In this document: piece by piece, positions 14,996-24,338 of the stretch
How the letters are laid out: each line of letters begins with the position of its first letter
Numbering within the stretch: position 1 is the stretch's first letter
NCBI GenBank assembly: GCA_020353135.1
Contig: CP070688.1
Span: 3,260,102 to 3,292,905, forward strand
Reading direction: 5' to 3'
DNA length: 32,804 nucleotides
DNA from: Chloroflexota bacterium
GTDB taxonomy: Bacteria; Chloroflexota; Anaerolineae; Promineifilales; Promineifilaceae
Program-made: the position numbers and the translations under genes
Notes under the pieces: generated by a model
The model's input: the letters and a program-made list of their open reading frames with translations, nothing else
What the model was told of the DNA's origin: nothing
Databases searched by the model: none

Positions 14996-16618
14996 TTACA
15001 TCCTGAAGGTGCCGTAGCGGTCATCGGGCAACGGCGCGCTAGAAGCCACCGAAAAGGCCAGGGCAAGGGCAGTGCGGGTCTTGGCCGGGTCCAGAATGCC
15101 ATCATCCCATAATCGGGCGGTGGCATAGTACGGGTCGCTCTCCTGGCCGTATTGTTCGAGCACCGGTCGCTTGAATTCGGTCTCAATCTCGGCCACTTGA
15201 TCCGGATCGGGATCCTCCAGCTTGGCCAGAGCGCGCGACCGGCCGACCGTCCACAGCGTATTGGCGGCCGATTCACCGCTCATGACGCTGATACGACTAT
15301 TGGGCCAGCTAAAGAGGAAACGTGGATCGTAGGCCCGGCCGGACATGCCGTAATTGCCTGCGCCATGACTGACGCCGTGCAGCAGCGTAATCCGCGGCAC
15401 GTTCACGTTGCTAACGGCCATGACCATTTTGGCGCCATCTTTGGCGATGCCCTCATTCTCGTATTTCTTGCCGACCATGAATCCGGCGACATTCTGCATA
15501 AACAGTAGCGGCGTTCCCCGCTGTCCGCACAGCTGAATGAAGTGAGTTGCCTTTAGAGCGGACTCGCTGAAAAGCAGTCCATTGTTGGCCACGATACCTA
15601 CTGGTATGCCCAAAATGTGGGCGAAACCGCAGACAATAGTCCGGCCGTAACGGGCCTTGAACTCACTTAAGCGCGAGCCGTCGACGATCCTGGCGATGAT
15701 CTCGCGCACATCGTAGCTAAGTCGCGGATCGGCCGGAATCACACCATAGAGTTCGGCCGGGTCATACTCGGGATCTTCGGCGACTTCCAGGCTCAGGGAT
15801 AGTGCCTTGCGGCGGACGTTCAATTTGCTCACGATGTCTCGCACCCGGGCCAGCGCTGCCTGCTCATCCTCGGCGAAATGGTCGGCCACGCCACTCAGCC
15901 GCGTGTGTACGTCCGCGCCGCCCAGCTCCTCGGCGCTTACTTCCTCACCGGTGGCCGCCTGCACCAAAGGTGGACCGGCAAGAAATATCGTGCCATTTCC
16001 TTTGACGATAATGGTTTCGTCGGACATTGCCGGGATATAGGCGCCACCGGCAGTACAGGAACCAAGCACAACGGCGATTTGGGTGATTCCTTTGCCGGAC
16101 ATACGAGCGATGTTGAAAAAAATGCGGCCGAAATGCTCGCGGTCGGGAAAGACATCGGCTTGCAGATGGAGAAACGCACCGCCAGAGTCAACCAGATAGA
16201 TGCACGGGAGCCGATTTTCCTCGGCGACATACTGGGCGCGCACATGTTTCTTTACGGTTTCCGGGAAATACGTGCCGCCTTTGACTGTTGGGTCATTGGC
16301 TATTATCATCGCTTCCAGGTGCGCGACCCGGCCAATGCCGGTGACGATCCCAGCCGACGGCGCTTCGCCATCGTACATATTCCAACCGGCCAGCGGCGAA
16401 AGCTCCAAGAATGGGGCGCCGGCATCGAGAATGGCATCGATTCGTTCACGCACTAGCAGCTTGCCGCGTGCCCTTTGGCGGTCAATTAGTCGCTGCGGCC
16501 GATCGAATGCAACAGCGTGCTGCCTAGCGGCTAATTGCTTGGCTAAGTCCTTGTTATGTGCGTAATTAGCCTGATACTCGGCGCTGTTACTCTTCACGCG
16601 GCTGACGATTTGGGCCAT
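14996..16618 (-). CDS. Acyl-CoA carboxylase beta subunit (methylcrotonyl-CoA carboxylase type)
   Basis: 540 residues, a carboxyltransferase of the crotonase-like fold with N and C halves. The MCC-like signature [16 protein letters not shown] lies at about 117-132, the oxyanion-region [16 protein letters not shown] at about 186-201, and [12 protein letters not shown] in the C half. It transfers CO2 from carboxybiotin to an acyl-CoA; closest by motif are methylcrotonyl- or geranyl-CoA carboxylases (leucine or isoprenoid breakdown) rather than acetyl- or propionyl-CoA enzymes. An AGGA lies at proper distance from the ATG. The biotin carboxylase/biotin carrier subunit is not in the window, so this is half of the enzyme. 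Confidence 0.88.
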   Translation of the reverse strand: MAQIVSRVKSNSAEYQANYAHNKDLAKQLAARQHAVAFDRPQRLIDRQRARGKLLVRERIDAILDAGAPFLELSPLAGWNMYDGEAPSAGIVTGIGRVAHLEAMIIANDPTVKGGTYFPETVKKHVRAQYVAEENRLPCIYLVDSGGAFLHLQADVFPDREHFGRIFFNIARMSGKGITQIAVVLGSCTAGGAYIPAMSDETIIVKGNGTIFLAGPPLVQAATGEEVSAEELGGADVHTRLSGVADHFAEDEQAALARVRDIVSKLNVRRKALSLSLEVAEDPEYDPAELYGVIPADPRLSYDVREIIARIVDGSRLSEFKARYGRTIVCGFAHILGIPVGIVANNGLLFSESALKATHFIQLCGQRGTPLLFMQNVAGFMVGKKYENEGIAKDGAKMVMAVSNVNVPRITLLHGVSHGAGNYGMSGRAYDPRFLFSWPNSRISVMSGESAANTLWTVGRSRALAKLEDPDPDQVAEIETEFKRPVLEQYGQESDPYYATARLWDDGILDPAKTRTALALAFSVASSAPLPDDRYGTFRM

Positions 16619-16719
16619 GGTAAACGTCCTATAATGTTCCGGCGCCGGGCCCGGTACCCTTGTTGAGTTATCTGTTCAAGTACAGCATGTTTTATCGTTT
16701 TTGACTGGCGGTGCAAGAT

Positions 16720-17202
16720 ATGGACTCAGATGACCTGCAAATATTCCTGGACGATGAGGCGATAAAGGCCGAGATCGTGCACCTGGCTTTCAACACGCCC
16801 ACAGTCGAGGCGGCCGCGGATGCGGTAGGTTGCCAGCCAAAACAGATAGGCAAGTCTCTTTTGTTTCTGGCAGATGGCGCTCCTTATCTGGTGATAGCCA
16901 ATGGCACTACCAAGGTAGGGTATAGGGCTCTGGCAGATTATTTGGCGATTAGTCGCAAACGGCTGAAACTTGCCAACGCGGCTCAGGTGGTTGACATAAC
17001 TGGGTATAAGATCGGTACTGTGCCGCCATTTGGACACCCCGAGCGCCTGCCGACGATTATTGAGTCGCGCGTGATGAATCAGGAAGTCATCTACGTTGGC
17101 GGTGGAGCAATTAATGCCCTGATGCGCCTGTCTACGGCCGAATTGCTGCGCGTTAGCATGGCCGAAATCGTATCTCTACCTCACCCGTCCGATTTACCGT
17201 AA
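16720..17202 (+). CDS. YbaK/EbsC-family aminoacyl-tRNA deacylase-like protein
   Basis: 160 residues from the ATG at 16720; an in-frame GTG at 16711 is an alternative, and neither has a strong Shine-Dalgarno. The YbaK/ProX editing fold is shown by the conserved lysine in IGKSLLF (about residue 45), VIANGTTKV, and the GTVPPFGHPERLPTIIES segment near residues 92-110. Such proteins hydrolyse mischarged tRNAs (for example Cys- or Ala-tRNAPro) in trans. It stands alone, divergent from the carboxylase gene. Confidence 0.88.
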   Translation: MDSDDLQIFLDDEAIKAEIVHLAFNTPTVEAAADAVGCQPKQIGKSLLFLADGAPYLVIANGTTKVGYRALADYLAISRKRLKLANAAQVVDITGYKIGTVPPFGHPERLPTIIESRVMNQEVIYVGGGAINALMRLSTAELLRVSMAEIVSLPHPSDLP

Positions 17203-17292
17203 TCGTAGATCGCTGCGACACGTTTACCTTCGCCAGCTCCGACCCCTGTTAGTGTAACCTTACGGAAATCCCTTTAGTTGCCGAACTTCCGG

Positions 17293-18324
17293 CTATGGTT
17301 TGATCACCAGTTTGCCAAGGGTGCGACCCCTGGCCAAGTGTTGAAGCGCCTGGAGGCCGTCGCTCAGCGGGTAAATGGTGTCGATGGCTGGACTGAGTCG
17401 ACCTTCGAATATCAGGCGCATTACCTTCCTATAGGCTGATATGGGCCCCATGGTGGTGCCGATGATCTGCAAGTGTTTGCCAAAGATGTAGCGGTTGTCA
17501 AGCTCGACAACTGGACCGCTGGTATTTCCTACAGTCAGCAACCGGCCGCCTTTCTTCAGCGACCGCAGAGAGGTAGGAAAAGTGGCCGCGCCAACGTTGT
17601 CTACCACCACATCTACTCCCTGGCGCTGGCTGGCCTCATATACGGCCTGGCCCCAGTCCACGTCACGGCGATTGATAGTGACATGAGCACCGAGCTGGCG
17701 GGCCAAGTCCAAAGTCCTGTCGTCTGATCCGACGACATAAATCGTACGAGCGCCGGCGAGACGGGCCACGTCAATGCAGGCCGTGTTGACGCCGCCGCCA
17801 GCCCCGATAACCAGAAGATCCTCGCCGGCCCGGAAGCAACCCACCTCAATAAGAGAGTGCCAGGCCGTAACGTAGACGAGTGAGGCGGCCGCAGCGTCTT
17901 CAAAAGATACGGAATCGGGCATCAGAAGCAGATTGCGGACGGGCACGACCTGGTATTCGGCGTAGAAACCAGGAATGTGTTCGCCAAAAAGTGCGAAATC
18001 ATCACATAGATTATCCTGTCCATTCAGGCAATACTCACAGCTGCCGCAGCTGCGGGTGGGGTTGATAGCGACCCTGTCGCCCGGTGCAAAGCCCACAATA
18101 TCAGGACCTATCTCGGCCACTATGCCAGAACCATCGCAGCCCATGATATGGGGAAAAGTTAGTTTCAGACCTCGCCAGCCCTTGGTGACCCAAAGATCAA
18201 GCCGATTGAGGGCGGCCGCTTTGACCTCCAACAGAACTTCGCCCGGGCCTGGCTTGGGCGTCGGAACATCGCCATAGACTACGTCCTGCAGGTCTCCATG
18301 TTTTTTCAGAACAATTGCTTTCAT
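17293..18324 (-). CDS. Zinc-binding MDR-family dehydrogenase
   Basis: 343 residues with the GroES-like N-terminal and Rossmann C-terminal domains of medium-chain dehydrogenases. The structural zinc loop is intact (CGSC, YC, NLC at about 93-107), and the cofactor motif GAGGGVNTA is near 173-181. The catalytic zinc ligands look altered: the usual Cys site reads ALNRLD and the GHE site reads GCD. It may therefore act as a zinc-independent quinone- or enoyl-type reductase rather than a classical alcohol dehydrogenase. It follows the TPR gene by 8 bp, in the same direction. The substrate is unknown. Confidence 0.87.
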   Translation of the reverse strand: MKAIVLKKHGDLQDVVYGDVPTPKPGPGEVLLEVKAAALNRLDLWVTKGWRGLKLTFPHIMGCDGSGIVAEIGPDIVGFAPGDRVAINPTRSCGSCEYCLNGQDNLCDDFALFGEHIPGFYAEYQVVPVRNLLLMPDSVSFEDAAAASLVYVTAWHSLIEVGCFRAGEDLLVIGAGGGVNTACIDVARLAGARTIYVVGSDDRTLDLARQLGAHVTINRRDVDWGQAVYEASQRQGVDVVVDNVGAATFPTSLRSLKKGGRLLTVGNTSGPVVELDNRYIFGKHLQIIGTTMGPISAYRKVMRLIFEGRLSPAIDTIYPLSDGLQALQHLARGRTLGKLVIKP

Positions 18325-18332
18325 ACTAGCAA

Positions 18333-18827
18333 CTACTCTTCCCAGAGTTCATCCAGATTGTCCTTGTAATAGTCGAGCGCGCCAGCATATTCGCGCAGTT
18401 GAGCGCTGTTGCTTGTACGGACAAGCAGATCCAACAGCAGCGAGACGGCTTCCTCATACTGATCGTTGCTGTAGTAAGCCAGAGCAAGGAACGCCTGGGC
18501 CCCGTCGCCTTCAGGGAACTGGTCGTTGGCCTTCTCCAATATTTCGACCGCGTCGTCGAAATCGCCGACCAGGCGCTGGCTGCTGCCCAGGCAGATCATG
18601 CATTCGTATAGCGCATCGCCTACGAGTCCTTGCTCAATGGCCTGGCGATAGTAGGGTATGGCTTCAGGCTCAAGACCCATGACGTCGTATGAACCTCCGG
18701 CCTCTAACAAAACGACCGGGTCATCTGGGAATTCTTCGAGCAGCTCTAGCAATAGATCCTGCGACTCCTCTAATTTGTCGTCGCGTCTCAGCTCCTTGGC
18801 CCTTTCAATAGTTTCTTCTATGTCCAT
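18333..18827 (-). CDS. Tetratricopeptide-repeat protein
   Basis: 164 residues, strongly acidic. The start is the ATG at 18827, which has AAGGA nine bases upstream; the frame extends to 19100 but that part overlaps pckA and lacks a start signal. It is built of about four TPR-like helix pairs (for example ELRRDDKLEESQDLLLELL, YDVMGLEPEAIPYYRQAIEQ, VGDFDDAVEILEKANDQFP, YYSNDQYEEAVSLLLDLL). It likely serves as a cytoplasmic protein-binding scaffold. Its partner is unknown. It is upstream of and probably cotranscribed with the MDR dehydrogenase. Confidence 0.82.
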   Translation of the reverse strand: MDIEETIERAKELRRDDKLEESQDLLLELLEEFPDDPVVLLEAGGSYDVMGLEPEAIPYYRQAIEQGLVGDALYECMICLGSSQRLVGDFDDAVEILEKANDQFPEGDGAQAFLALAYYSNDQYEEAVSLLLDLLVRTSNSAQLREYAGALDYYKDNLDELWEE

Positions 18828-19035
18828 CTGAGAAATCCTTCGATGTTTTTGACTGTGTCCAGGTCGATGGACCATGCGCGGCCACGACCAAGTGTTGACA
18901 ATGAATGATAGACAGACCAGCCCAGATCGCAAGATCATGTGGGCTTGTGCCCTCGAACGCAAGTGAGTAAACTTAGTCAGCGGTGTGGAGTTTATGATGG
19001 TGGAAATGTGTTGAGCCATTAATAGGAGAAAATCA

Positions 19036-20640
19036 ATGCAAGACTTCGGACCATATCCAAGTGAATATGGCGTAGAGAACCATGGCATAGTGAATGCCAA
19101 TACGGTCTATTGGCATCAGACAACCCCGATGCTGTACGAGCAATCCATTCGGCGGCGGGAAGGCGACTTGATGCACCTGGGCCCATTGGTGGTGCGCACC
19201 GGCGACCATACCGGCCGGTCACCCAACGACAAGTTCATTGTCAAGGAACCTAGTACCGAACAGGAGATCTGGTGGGGACCTGTCAACCCGCCAATCGAAC
19301 AACAGAAGTTCGACTATCTCTATCGCCGCATCCAGGCCTACGTCCAAAATCGCGACATCTTTGTCTTTGATGGTTATGCCGGCGCTGACACGCGCTACCA
19401 GATGCCGGTACGAATCATCACCGAGTTCGCCTGGCACAGTTTGTTCGCACGCAACATGTTCAAGCGAGAGTTCGTGCCTGAAAGACTGGCCGCGTTTAAA
19501 CCAGAGTTTACGGTCATCGACATGCCGATGTTTCACGCCGATCCTCGCTACGATGGCACTAACAGCCAGACTTTCATCCTGATTGATTTCGGCAAGAAGC
19601 TGGTTCTGATTGGCGGGACAGCATACTCAGGTGAAATCAAGAAGAGCATTTTCTCGGCGATGAACTATTATCTGCCGCGCCGCGGTGTTCTCAGCATGCA
19701 CTGCAGCGCGAATTATGGCAAGGACAAAGACGATACGGCCCTGTTCTTTGGCCTAAGTGGGACGGGCAAGACGACGTTGAGCAATGACGTCAGCCGCACA
19801 TTGGTAGGTGATGATGAACATGGCTGGAGCGACGATGGCATCTTCAACTTCGAGGGTGGCTGTTACGCCAAAGTAATTCGGCTAGACCCTGAGGGCGAAC
19901 CAGAGATCTACCGGACGACACGTAGATTCGGAACCATCCTCGAGAACGTAGCCTATTCGAGCGACTTGCGGCGGGCGGACCTGGACGATGATACGCTCAC
20001 CGAGAATACTCGGGCGAGCTATCCCATTACCCACGTCAGCAACGCGGATCGGACCGGGCTATCCGGTCATCCGCGTGACGTAGTCTTCTTGACGGCCGAC
20101 GCGTTCGGCGTGATGCCGCCGGTCGCCCGCTTGACGTCTGAGCAGGCGATGTATCATTTCTTGAGCGGCTACACGGCCAAGGTCGCGGGCACCGAACGAG
20201 GCGTGACCGATCCGAAAGCCACTTTCAGCGCTTGCTTTGGTGCGCCCTTCATGCCCTTACACCCGAGCAATTACGCCGAGCTTCTTGGCAAGAAAATAGA
20301 GCGCCATGGCAGCCGGGTCTGGCTAATCAATACCGGCTGGACCGGCGGACCATACGGAGTTGGAAGCCGGATGAAGCTGGCCTATACGCGGCGTATGGTC
20401 ACGGCCGCCCTGTCGGGTGAATTGGACGGGGCTGAAACCAGCGAGGATCATTATTTTGGTCTTCATGTTCCAGTTAGCCTGGAAGGAGTACCCGACGAGG
20501 TGCTGCGGCCGCGCGATACCTGGCAGGACGGCGATGCGTATGACCAGCAGGCGGCCAAACTGGCGGGCATGTTCAAGGATAACTTCGAGCAGTACGCTGG
20601 AGGCGTCTCGGAAGCGATCCGGGCCGCCGGTCCGAAATAG
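19036..20640 (+). CDS. pckA: Phosphoenolpyruvate carboxykinase (ATP)
   Basis: 534 residues, the usual length. Converts oxaloacetate and ATP to PEP, CO2 and ADP, the entry to gluconeogenesis, or the reverse for anaplerosis. Seen: the substrate region RTGDHTGRSPNDKFIV (54-69), GGTAYSGEIKKS (193-204), the kinase P-loop GLSGTGKTT (239-247) and the metal/ATP region DDEHGWSDDGIFNFEGGCYAK (259-279). An AGGAGA Shine-Dalgarno precedes the ATG. It is divergent from the TPR gene across 208 bp, where I see no convincing promoter boxes. It sits well with the SDH operon in the window as the exit from the C4 acid pool. Confidence 0.97.
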   Translation: MQDFGPYPSEYGVENHGIVNANTVYWHQTTPMLYEQSIRRREGDLMHLGPLVVRTGDHTGRSPNDKFIVKEPSTEQEIWWGPVNPPIEQQKFDYLYRRIQAYVQNRDIFVFDGYAGADTRYQMPVRIITEFAWHSLFARNMFKREFVPERLAAFKPEFTVIDMPMFHADPRYDGTNSQTFILIDFGKKLVLIGGTAYSGEIKKSIFSAMNYYLPRRGVLSMHCSANYGKDKDDTALFFGLSGTGKTTLSNDVSRTLVGDDEHGWSDDGIFNFEGGCYAKVIRLDPEGEPEIYRTTRRFGTILENVAYSSDLRRADLDDDTLTENTRASYPITHVSNADRTGLSGHPRDVVFLTADAFGVMPPVARLTSEQAMYHFLSGYTAKVAGTERGVTDPKATFSACFGAPFMPLHPSNYAELLGKKIERHGSRVWLINTGWTGGPYGVGSRMKLAYTRRMVTAALSGELDGAETSEDHYFGLHVPVSLEGVPDEVLRPRDTWQDGDAYDQQAAKLAGMFKDNFEQYAGGVSEAIRAAGPK

Positions 20641-20754
20641 GCTGGCAACAAGTTCGTGGCCTGCTAAAGAAGGGCTCGATTCAGCTGTTGGAATGTGGTG
20701 CAGGCAGCGGCCGTGCTCGCTGTCTACACTTGAGGTCCGCTGAAACTCCGAAGG

Positions 20755-21294
20755 ATGTCCTCGATTGCTCTACCTGTAGAAGGTGTCTTGTATGCTCGCG
20801 GCGAACGTATGGCTTTCATGCTTCGACCGGGCGACAAGCGTCACGTAATCCGTCTAGGGTTCATCCTACGAGGCGCCGAGGAGGTCTTGTTTCCTGAGTC
20901 GTTGTTGGATGATTGGGGGCACGAAATATCGACGGTGGAGCTTTATGACTGGGCGAGAGAAAACGGGCCGCATTTTCCACGGGCTGAGATCTTCGGCTTC
21001 GACTTGACCGGCGCGCCGGGACAATGTTTCGTCAGAGAGGTTGATCTAATGGCCGGCTACGCCTGTTATCACTTCGAGATGCCTAGTGCGGCAATGACGA
21101 GCGGCGCGCGATTGGACGCTATCCTCTTACCAGAACCGGGTTCCGGTCGACCGCGTCGCCTGCGTACGCCGGCCGGCGTTGAAACGCCTCTAGCCGACGC
21201 GAGCGTTGAATGGTGGGTTGTAGACTTTGGCGGGGCCGGGCAGCCAGACCTAGCTTTTCTCGACCAATTGGATAGCCAGCAGCCCGCGCAGTGA
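20755..21294 (+). CDS. Hypothetical protein, about 179 residues
   Basis: I do not recognise the family. The frame is open from the ATG at 20755, but AAGG abuts that codon, so the real start may be a few codons further on, for example the TTG at 20788 or ATG at 20809. The product is soluble, without signal peptide or membrane segment, rich in Gly, Pro and Asp, with a Trp-rich end (VEWWVVDFGGAGQPD near residue 160). It starts 114 bp after pckA in the same direction, and ends before a strong promoter, so it may be the tail of the pckA transcript. Confidence 0.6.
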   Translation: MSSIALPVEGVLYARGERMAFMLRPGDKRHVIRLGFILRGAEEVLFPESLLDDWGHEISTVELYDWARENGPHFPRAEIFGFDLTGAPGQCFVREVDLMAGYACYHFEMPSAAMTSGARLDAILLPEPGSGRPRRLRTPAGVETPLADASVEWWVVDFGGAGQPDLAFLDQLDSQQPAQ

Positions 21295-21350
21295 CTAGTG
21301 GGTAGCGATGACTCTAGTACCCTCGGCCTATTCAACTTGACATAAGCAAA

Positions 21351-21379
21351 TTGACATAGTATCTCGCGTCTGCTAGAAT
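21351..21379 (+). promoter_or_regulatory. Near-consensus sigma70 promoter
   Basis: TTGACA (21351-21356, perfect -35) is separated by exactly 17 bp from TAGAAT (21374-21379, five of six for the -10). Transcription should begin near 21386. This is the best promoter match in the window. It stands 260 bp upstream of the transglycosylase ATG, before a structured region and a terminator. Confidence 0.78.
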
Positions 21380-21385
21380 GCGAGC

Positions 21386-21601
21386 GATAGCCGATGAATA
21401 GGGTTTGTAAGCGGTTCCTGGGCGGCGCCTGATCGCCGGGAATAGTGACGGCCTGGACTGGTTGACTAAGACCGGTGGAAGTCGGCCCTACCACGAGTCG
21501 GGGCAGGGGTTATTATCCCGGAAGCGGTTGATTTACCCGACTTGAGCAGACGAATTGGATCGATGTCTCTCCAGGGCCAGAGTCCTCGAGAGACTTTTTT
21601 T
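21386..21601 (+). ncRNA. Structured leader or small RNA ending in a terminator, class unknown
   Basis: Predicted from promoter and terminator positions; length about 215 nt. It lacks a credible coding frame and shows several stems. One is GGCG with CGCC flanked by TTCC with GGAA (about 21415-21443). Another is ACTGGT with ACCGGT around an 8-nt loop (about 21457-21476). A third is an 8-bp stem, GAGTCGGG with CCCGACTT (about 21495-21543), enclosing an inner GGGGT/ATCCC hairpin. A strong terminator then lies before the transglycosylase start. This is the layout of a riboswitch or attenuator, or of an independent small RNA. I compared it by eye with c-di-AMP (ydaO), cobalamin, TPP, SAM, c-di-GMP and other classes and found no match to their conserved cores. 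Confidence 0.55.
21565..21601 (+). terminator. Strong Rho-independent terminator before the transglycosylase gene
   Basis: GTCTCTC (21565-21571) pairs with GAGAGAC (21588-21594), with an inner AGGG/TCCT stem, and is followed at once by seven T. It lies only 39 bp upstream of the transglycosylase ATG and downstream of the promoter, so that gene can be reached only by read-through or from an upstream promoter. Confidence 0.85.
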
Positions 21602-21639
21602 GTGAAAGGTAGGTTCAATTGAAGGAGTGAAATCGAAAA

Positions 21640-22587
21640 ATGCGAAAACTGAGAACTGTCCTGCTGATGACGCTGCTGTTCGCGGTGCTGTTGGCGGGGA
21701 CTGATTCCAGGGACGCAGGGTTAACTGTCGTAGAAGGTGGTATGAGCCAGACTGGGGTGTCGGGGCCGAGAACGGCACTGTCACCGGTGTGGGGGAGTAC
21801 GATTCGACAGTGGTCGGCGCAGATCGAAAAAGAAGCCCAGGCGAGCGGACTTGACCCAGATTTTATCGCCGCCGTAATTAATGCTGAATCAAATGGCAAG
21901 GAAGATGTTGTCAGTCGCATGGGCGCAGTCGGTCTAATGGGTGTAATGCCTACCGGCCCTGGTCTGGAATGGCGCCCTTCGCCAGAAACCCTGAAGGATC
22001 CCGAGATAAACTTGAGCTGGGGTGTGGCAATCCTGAGCGAGATCGTTAAACAGTCCGGCGGTGATGTTTCGGCCGCCTTGGCAGCCTATAGCGGCGGCTG
22101 GGATCAGGTCGACAGTCGAGTACCACAGGAGTATGCGGCACAAGTGCTGGATTATTACGCCCGGGCGATTGCCGTTCGCAGTAATGTTTCGCCGGACATC
22201 GCGACTCAGTGGACTGTGGCTACTGAAATCGATCGCGGCCACATTCCGTTGGAAAGGTTGATACTGAATGAGCAGCCGCTATCGGGACTTCGTACTTATG
22301 GCGAGCACATCATATTCCAGTTCAGTGATGGCGATGGAAGAGCCTACTACGTCAAAGGATTCGCCGTGCCGCTGGCTGTCGTGGTTCCGCTGGATACAAC
22401 CCAAGCCATGTCGGGTAGCGACACGGTGGCGACGCAATTGATGGCCCGGCTTGGCTTGGCCGAAGCGAAGATAAGCGAGAGCAATCCAGATGTAATTAAG
22501 GCTTGTCTGCCAAGCCTGAGCAGGCTTCGCGGGCGATTGGCCACCCGCTGGTTCGCGCCATCGGATTGTCCATCCTGGCACAGATAG
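21640..22587 (+). CDS. Lytic transglycosylase, SLT domain
   Basis: 315 residues. An N-terminal signal peptide (about 1-20, LLMTLLFAVLLAG) exports it. The SLT domain spans about 55-175: the catalytic Glu83 in INAESNGKEDVVS, the GAVGLMGVMP motif, and AAYSGGWDQV. It cleaves the MurNAc-GlcNAc bond of peptidoglycan with formation of an anhydro-sugar. The C-terminal part (180-315) is not recognised. An AAGGAG lies 12 bases before the ATG, a long but acceptable spacing. Expression is probably gated by the leader and terminator upstream. It precedes the kinase by 30 bp, so the two may be cotranscribed. Confidence 0.88.
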   Translation: MRKLRTVLLMTLLFAVLLAGTDSRDAGLTVVEGGMSQTGVSGPRTALSPVWGSTIRQWSAQIEKEAQASGLDPDFIAAVINAESNGKEDVVSRMGAVGLMGVMPTGPGLEWRPSPETLKDPEINLSWGVAILSEIVKQSGGDVSAALAAYSGGWDQVDSRVPQEYAAQVLDYYARAIAVRSNVSPDIATQWTVATEIDRGHIPLERLILNEQPLSGLRTYGEHIIFQFSDGDGRAYYVKGFAVPLAVVVPLDTTQAMSGSDTVATQLMARLGLAEAKISESNPDVIKACLPSLSRLRGRLATRWFAPSDCPSWHR

Positions 22588-22617
22588 AATAGCTATCGTT
22601 CTCTAAAATCGGAAATC

Positions 22618-24318
22618 ATGGGAATCAGGGAATCTTCGGTTAGGGAAGACGTTCAGATAACTTTGCCAGATGGCCGGGCCTTTAATGGCCCCAGGAACAG
22701 CACGGCCGAGACCTTCATTTGTGAGGCCGACATAGAGACAAACGGTCGCGTAGTAGCGGTGTTGATAGATGGCCATCTCAGAGAACTGTCAACACCTGTC
22801 GTGCGTGATTCATCTCTGGTACCGGTAACAATGGCTGATTCTGACGGCGTCCGGATATATCGCCGGTCTCTAAGCTTCCTGATGATCGCTGCTGCGGCCG
22901 ATGTTCTGCCGGGAGACACCGTGACCGTGCATCACTCTATGCCATTCGGCGGATATTACTGCGAGCGCAACGGCGGCCGGCGGCTGTCTGGCCAGGAGCT
23001 GGGCCGACTTCGAGATCGCATGTGGGAATTGGTCAAAGCGGATTTGCCGATCACTCGTGTGCGCGTGCCACTGGACGAGGCCTTACAGTTGTTTCGCAAT
23101 GCTGGCGATCAGGAGAAGGCCGATCTTTTCGCCAAGCGGCGCAAGGACTACCTGACCCTTTATGAGCTGAGTGGTGTACGCGACTACTTCCACGGCTTTA
23201 TGGTAGCCAGCACTGGCTATCTGGATCTGTTCGAGCTGCGACAATACGCCAATGGTATCATCCTGCAATTCCCTAGACGTCATCAGCCCGACCGACTGCA
23301 GCCTTTTCAGGACGAACCGCGCCTGGCGCGAGTTTTCCGCGATTATGACGAGTGGTTGTCCATTATCGGCGTTCCCAGCGTTGCGGCACTAAACCGGGCC
23401 ATCAGGAATGGCCGGACCCAAGAAGCGATCCTTGTGGCCGAAGCACTGCACACTCGGCAACTGGCCAGCATTGCCTCTGAAGTAGCGGCCTACCGGCCGA
23501 AGGTTCGGGTGGTCATGATTTCCGGGCCGAGTTCGGCGGGAAAGACGACGTTCAGCAAGCGCCTCGCCATTCAGCTCATCGCCCTAGGCATTACGCCAGT
23601 GGCCATCAACATGGACAACTACTTCGTCAACCGCGAGGATACGCCGCGTGATAACAAGGGAGACTACGATTTTGAGGCCCTGGAGGCCTTGGACGTACCC
23701 TTGTTTAGGCGACAGGTACAATCTCTGTTGAGTGGAGAAACAATCGAGCAACCGCGCTACAATTTCCATACGGGACGTCGCGAGCAGGGCCCTCCTCTCC
23801 AAATCCGGCCGGATCAATTGCTGCTCATCGAAGGCATTCATGGTCTGAATCCCAGATTAGTTGAGGGGATTTCGTCCGGATCAGTATACAGGATCTATGT
23901 CTCGGCGCTAACACAGTTGAACCTAGACAAGCACAATCGCGTACCGACGACGGATACGCGCATGTTACGGCGTATCGTGAGAGACGCTGCTCACCGGGGC
24001 TACAGTGCGGCCGATACCATCGGCCGTTGGTCCAGCGTTCGCTACGGCGAGAAGAACTACATTTTCCCTTATCAGAGCAACGCCAACGTGTTTTTTAATT
24101 CGGCTTTGGCCTATGAGCTGTCTGTTCTCAAACCTCTGGCCCAGCCTCTTCTCCTCCAGGTAGAACCTAAGACTCCGGAGCGCATCGAGGCCAACAGGCT
24201 TCTGGCGTTCCTGCAATGGTTCGAGCCGATCAGTCGTGACAACATCCCCAGCGACTCGATATTGCGTGAATTTATCGGCGGTTCGATTCTCGAAAACTTC
24301 GAACCCTGGCGCCAATAG
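22618..24318 (+). CDS. Nucleoside (uridine) kinase with N-terminal TGS / ThrRS-like domains
   Basis: 566 residues. The N-terminal part (about 10-190) is a TGS-like beta-grasp domain followed by a domain like the second additional domain of threonyl-tRNA synthetase (VHHSMPFGGYYCE). The C-terminal half is a P-loop uridine kinase/phosphoribulokinase fold: Walker A GPSSAGKT at 303-310, NMDNYFVNRE with the catalytic Asp region, and LLIEGIHGLNP. The family phosphorylates nucleosides. The TGS part may act as a regulatory or nucleic-acid-sensing module. GGAA is near the ATG. This fusion is common in Firmicutes, Chloroflexota and some other anaerobes. Convergent with sdhB, 20 bp apart. Confidence 0.87.
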   Translation: MGIRESSVREDVQITLPDGRAFNGPRNSTAETFICEADIETNGRVVAVLIDGHLRELSTPVVRDSSLVPVTMADSDGVRIYRRSLSFLMIAAAADVLPGDTVTVHHSMPFGGYYCERNGGRRLSGQELGRLRDRMWELVKADLPITRVRVPLDEALQLFRNAGDQEKADLFAKRRKDYLTLYELSGVRDYFHGFMVASTGYLDLFELRQYANGIILQFPRRHQPDRLQPFQDEPRLARVFRDYDEWLSIIGVPSVAALNRAIRNGRTQEAILVAEALHTRQLASIASEVAAYRPKVRVVMISGPSSAGKTTFSKRLAIQLIALGITPVAINMDNYFVNREDTPRDNKGDYDFEALEALDVPLFRRQVQSLLSGETIEQPRYNFHTGRREQGPPLQIRPDQLLLIEGIHGLNPRLVEGISSGSVYRIYVSALTQLNLDKHNRVPTTDTRMLRRIVRDAAHRGYSAADTIGRWSSVRYGEKNYIFPYQSNANVFFNSALAYELSVLKPLAQPLLLQVEPKTPERIEANRLLAFLQWFEPISRDNIPSDSILREFIGGSILENFEPWRQ

Positions 24319-24338
24319 ACCGCAATTGGGCCAAACGG

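Noticed and set aside
18828..19100. Upstream extension of the TPR protein to 255 residues
   Set aside because: It would overlap pckA and lacks the TPR pattern; the ATG at 18827 has a Shine-Dalgarno.
21386..21601. c-di-AMP (ydaO) or cobalamin riboswitch
   Set aside because: Only loose similarity by eye; conserved core motifs of these classes are missing.
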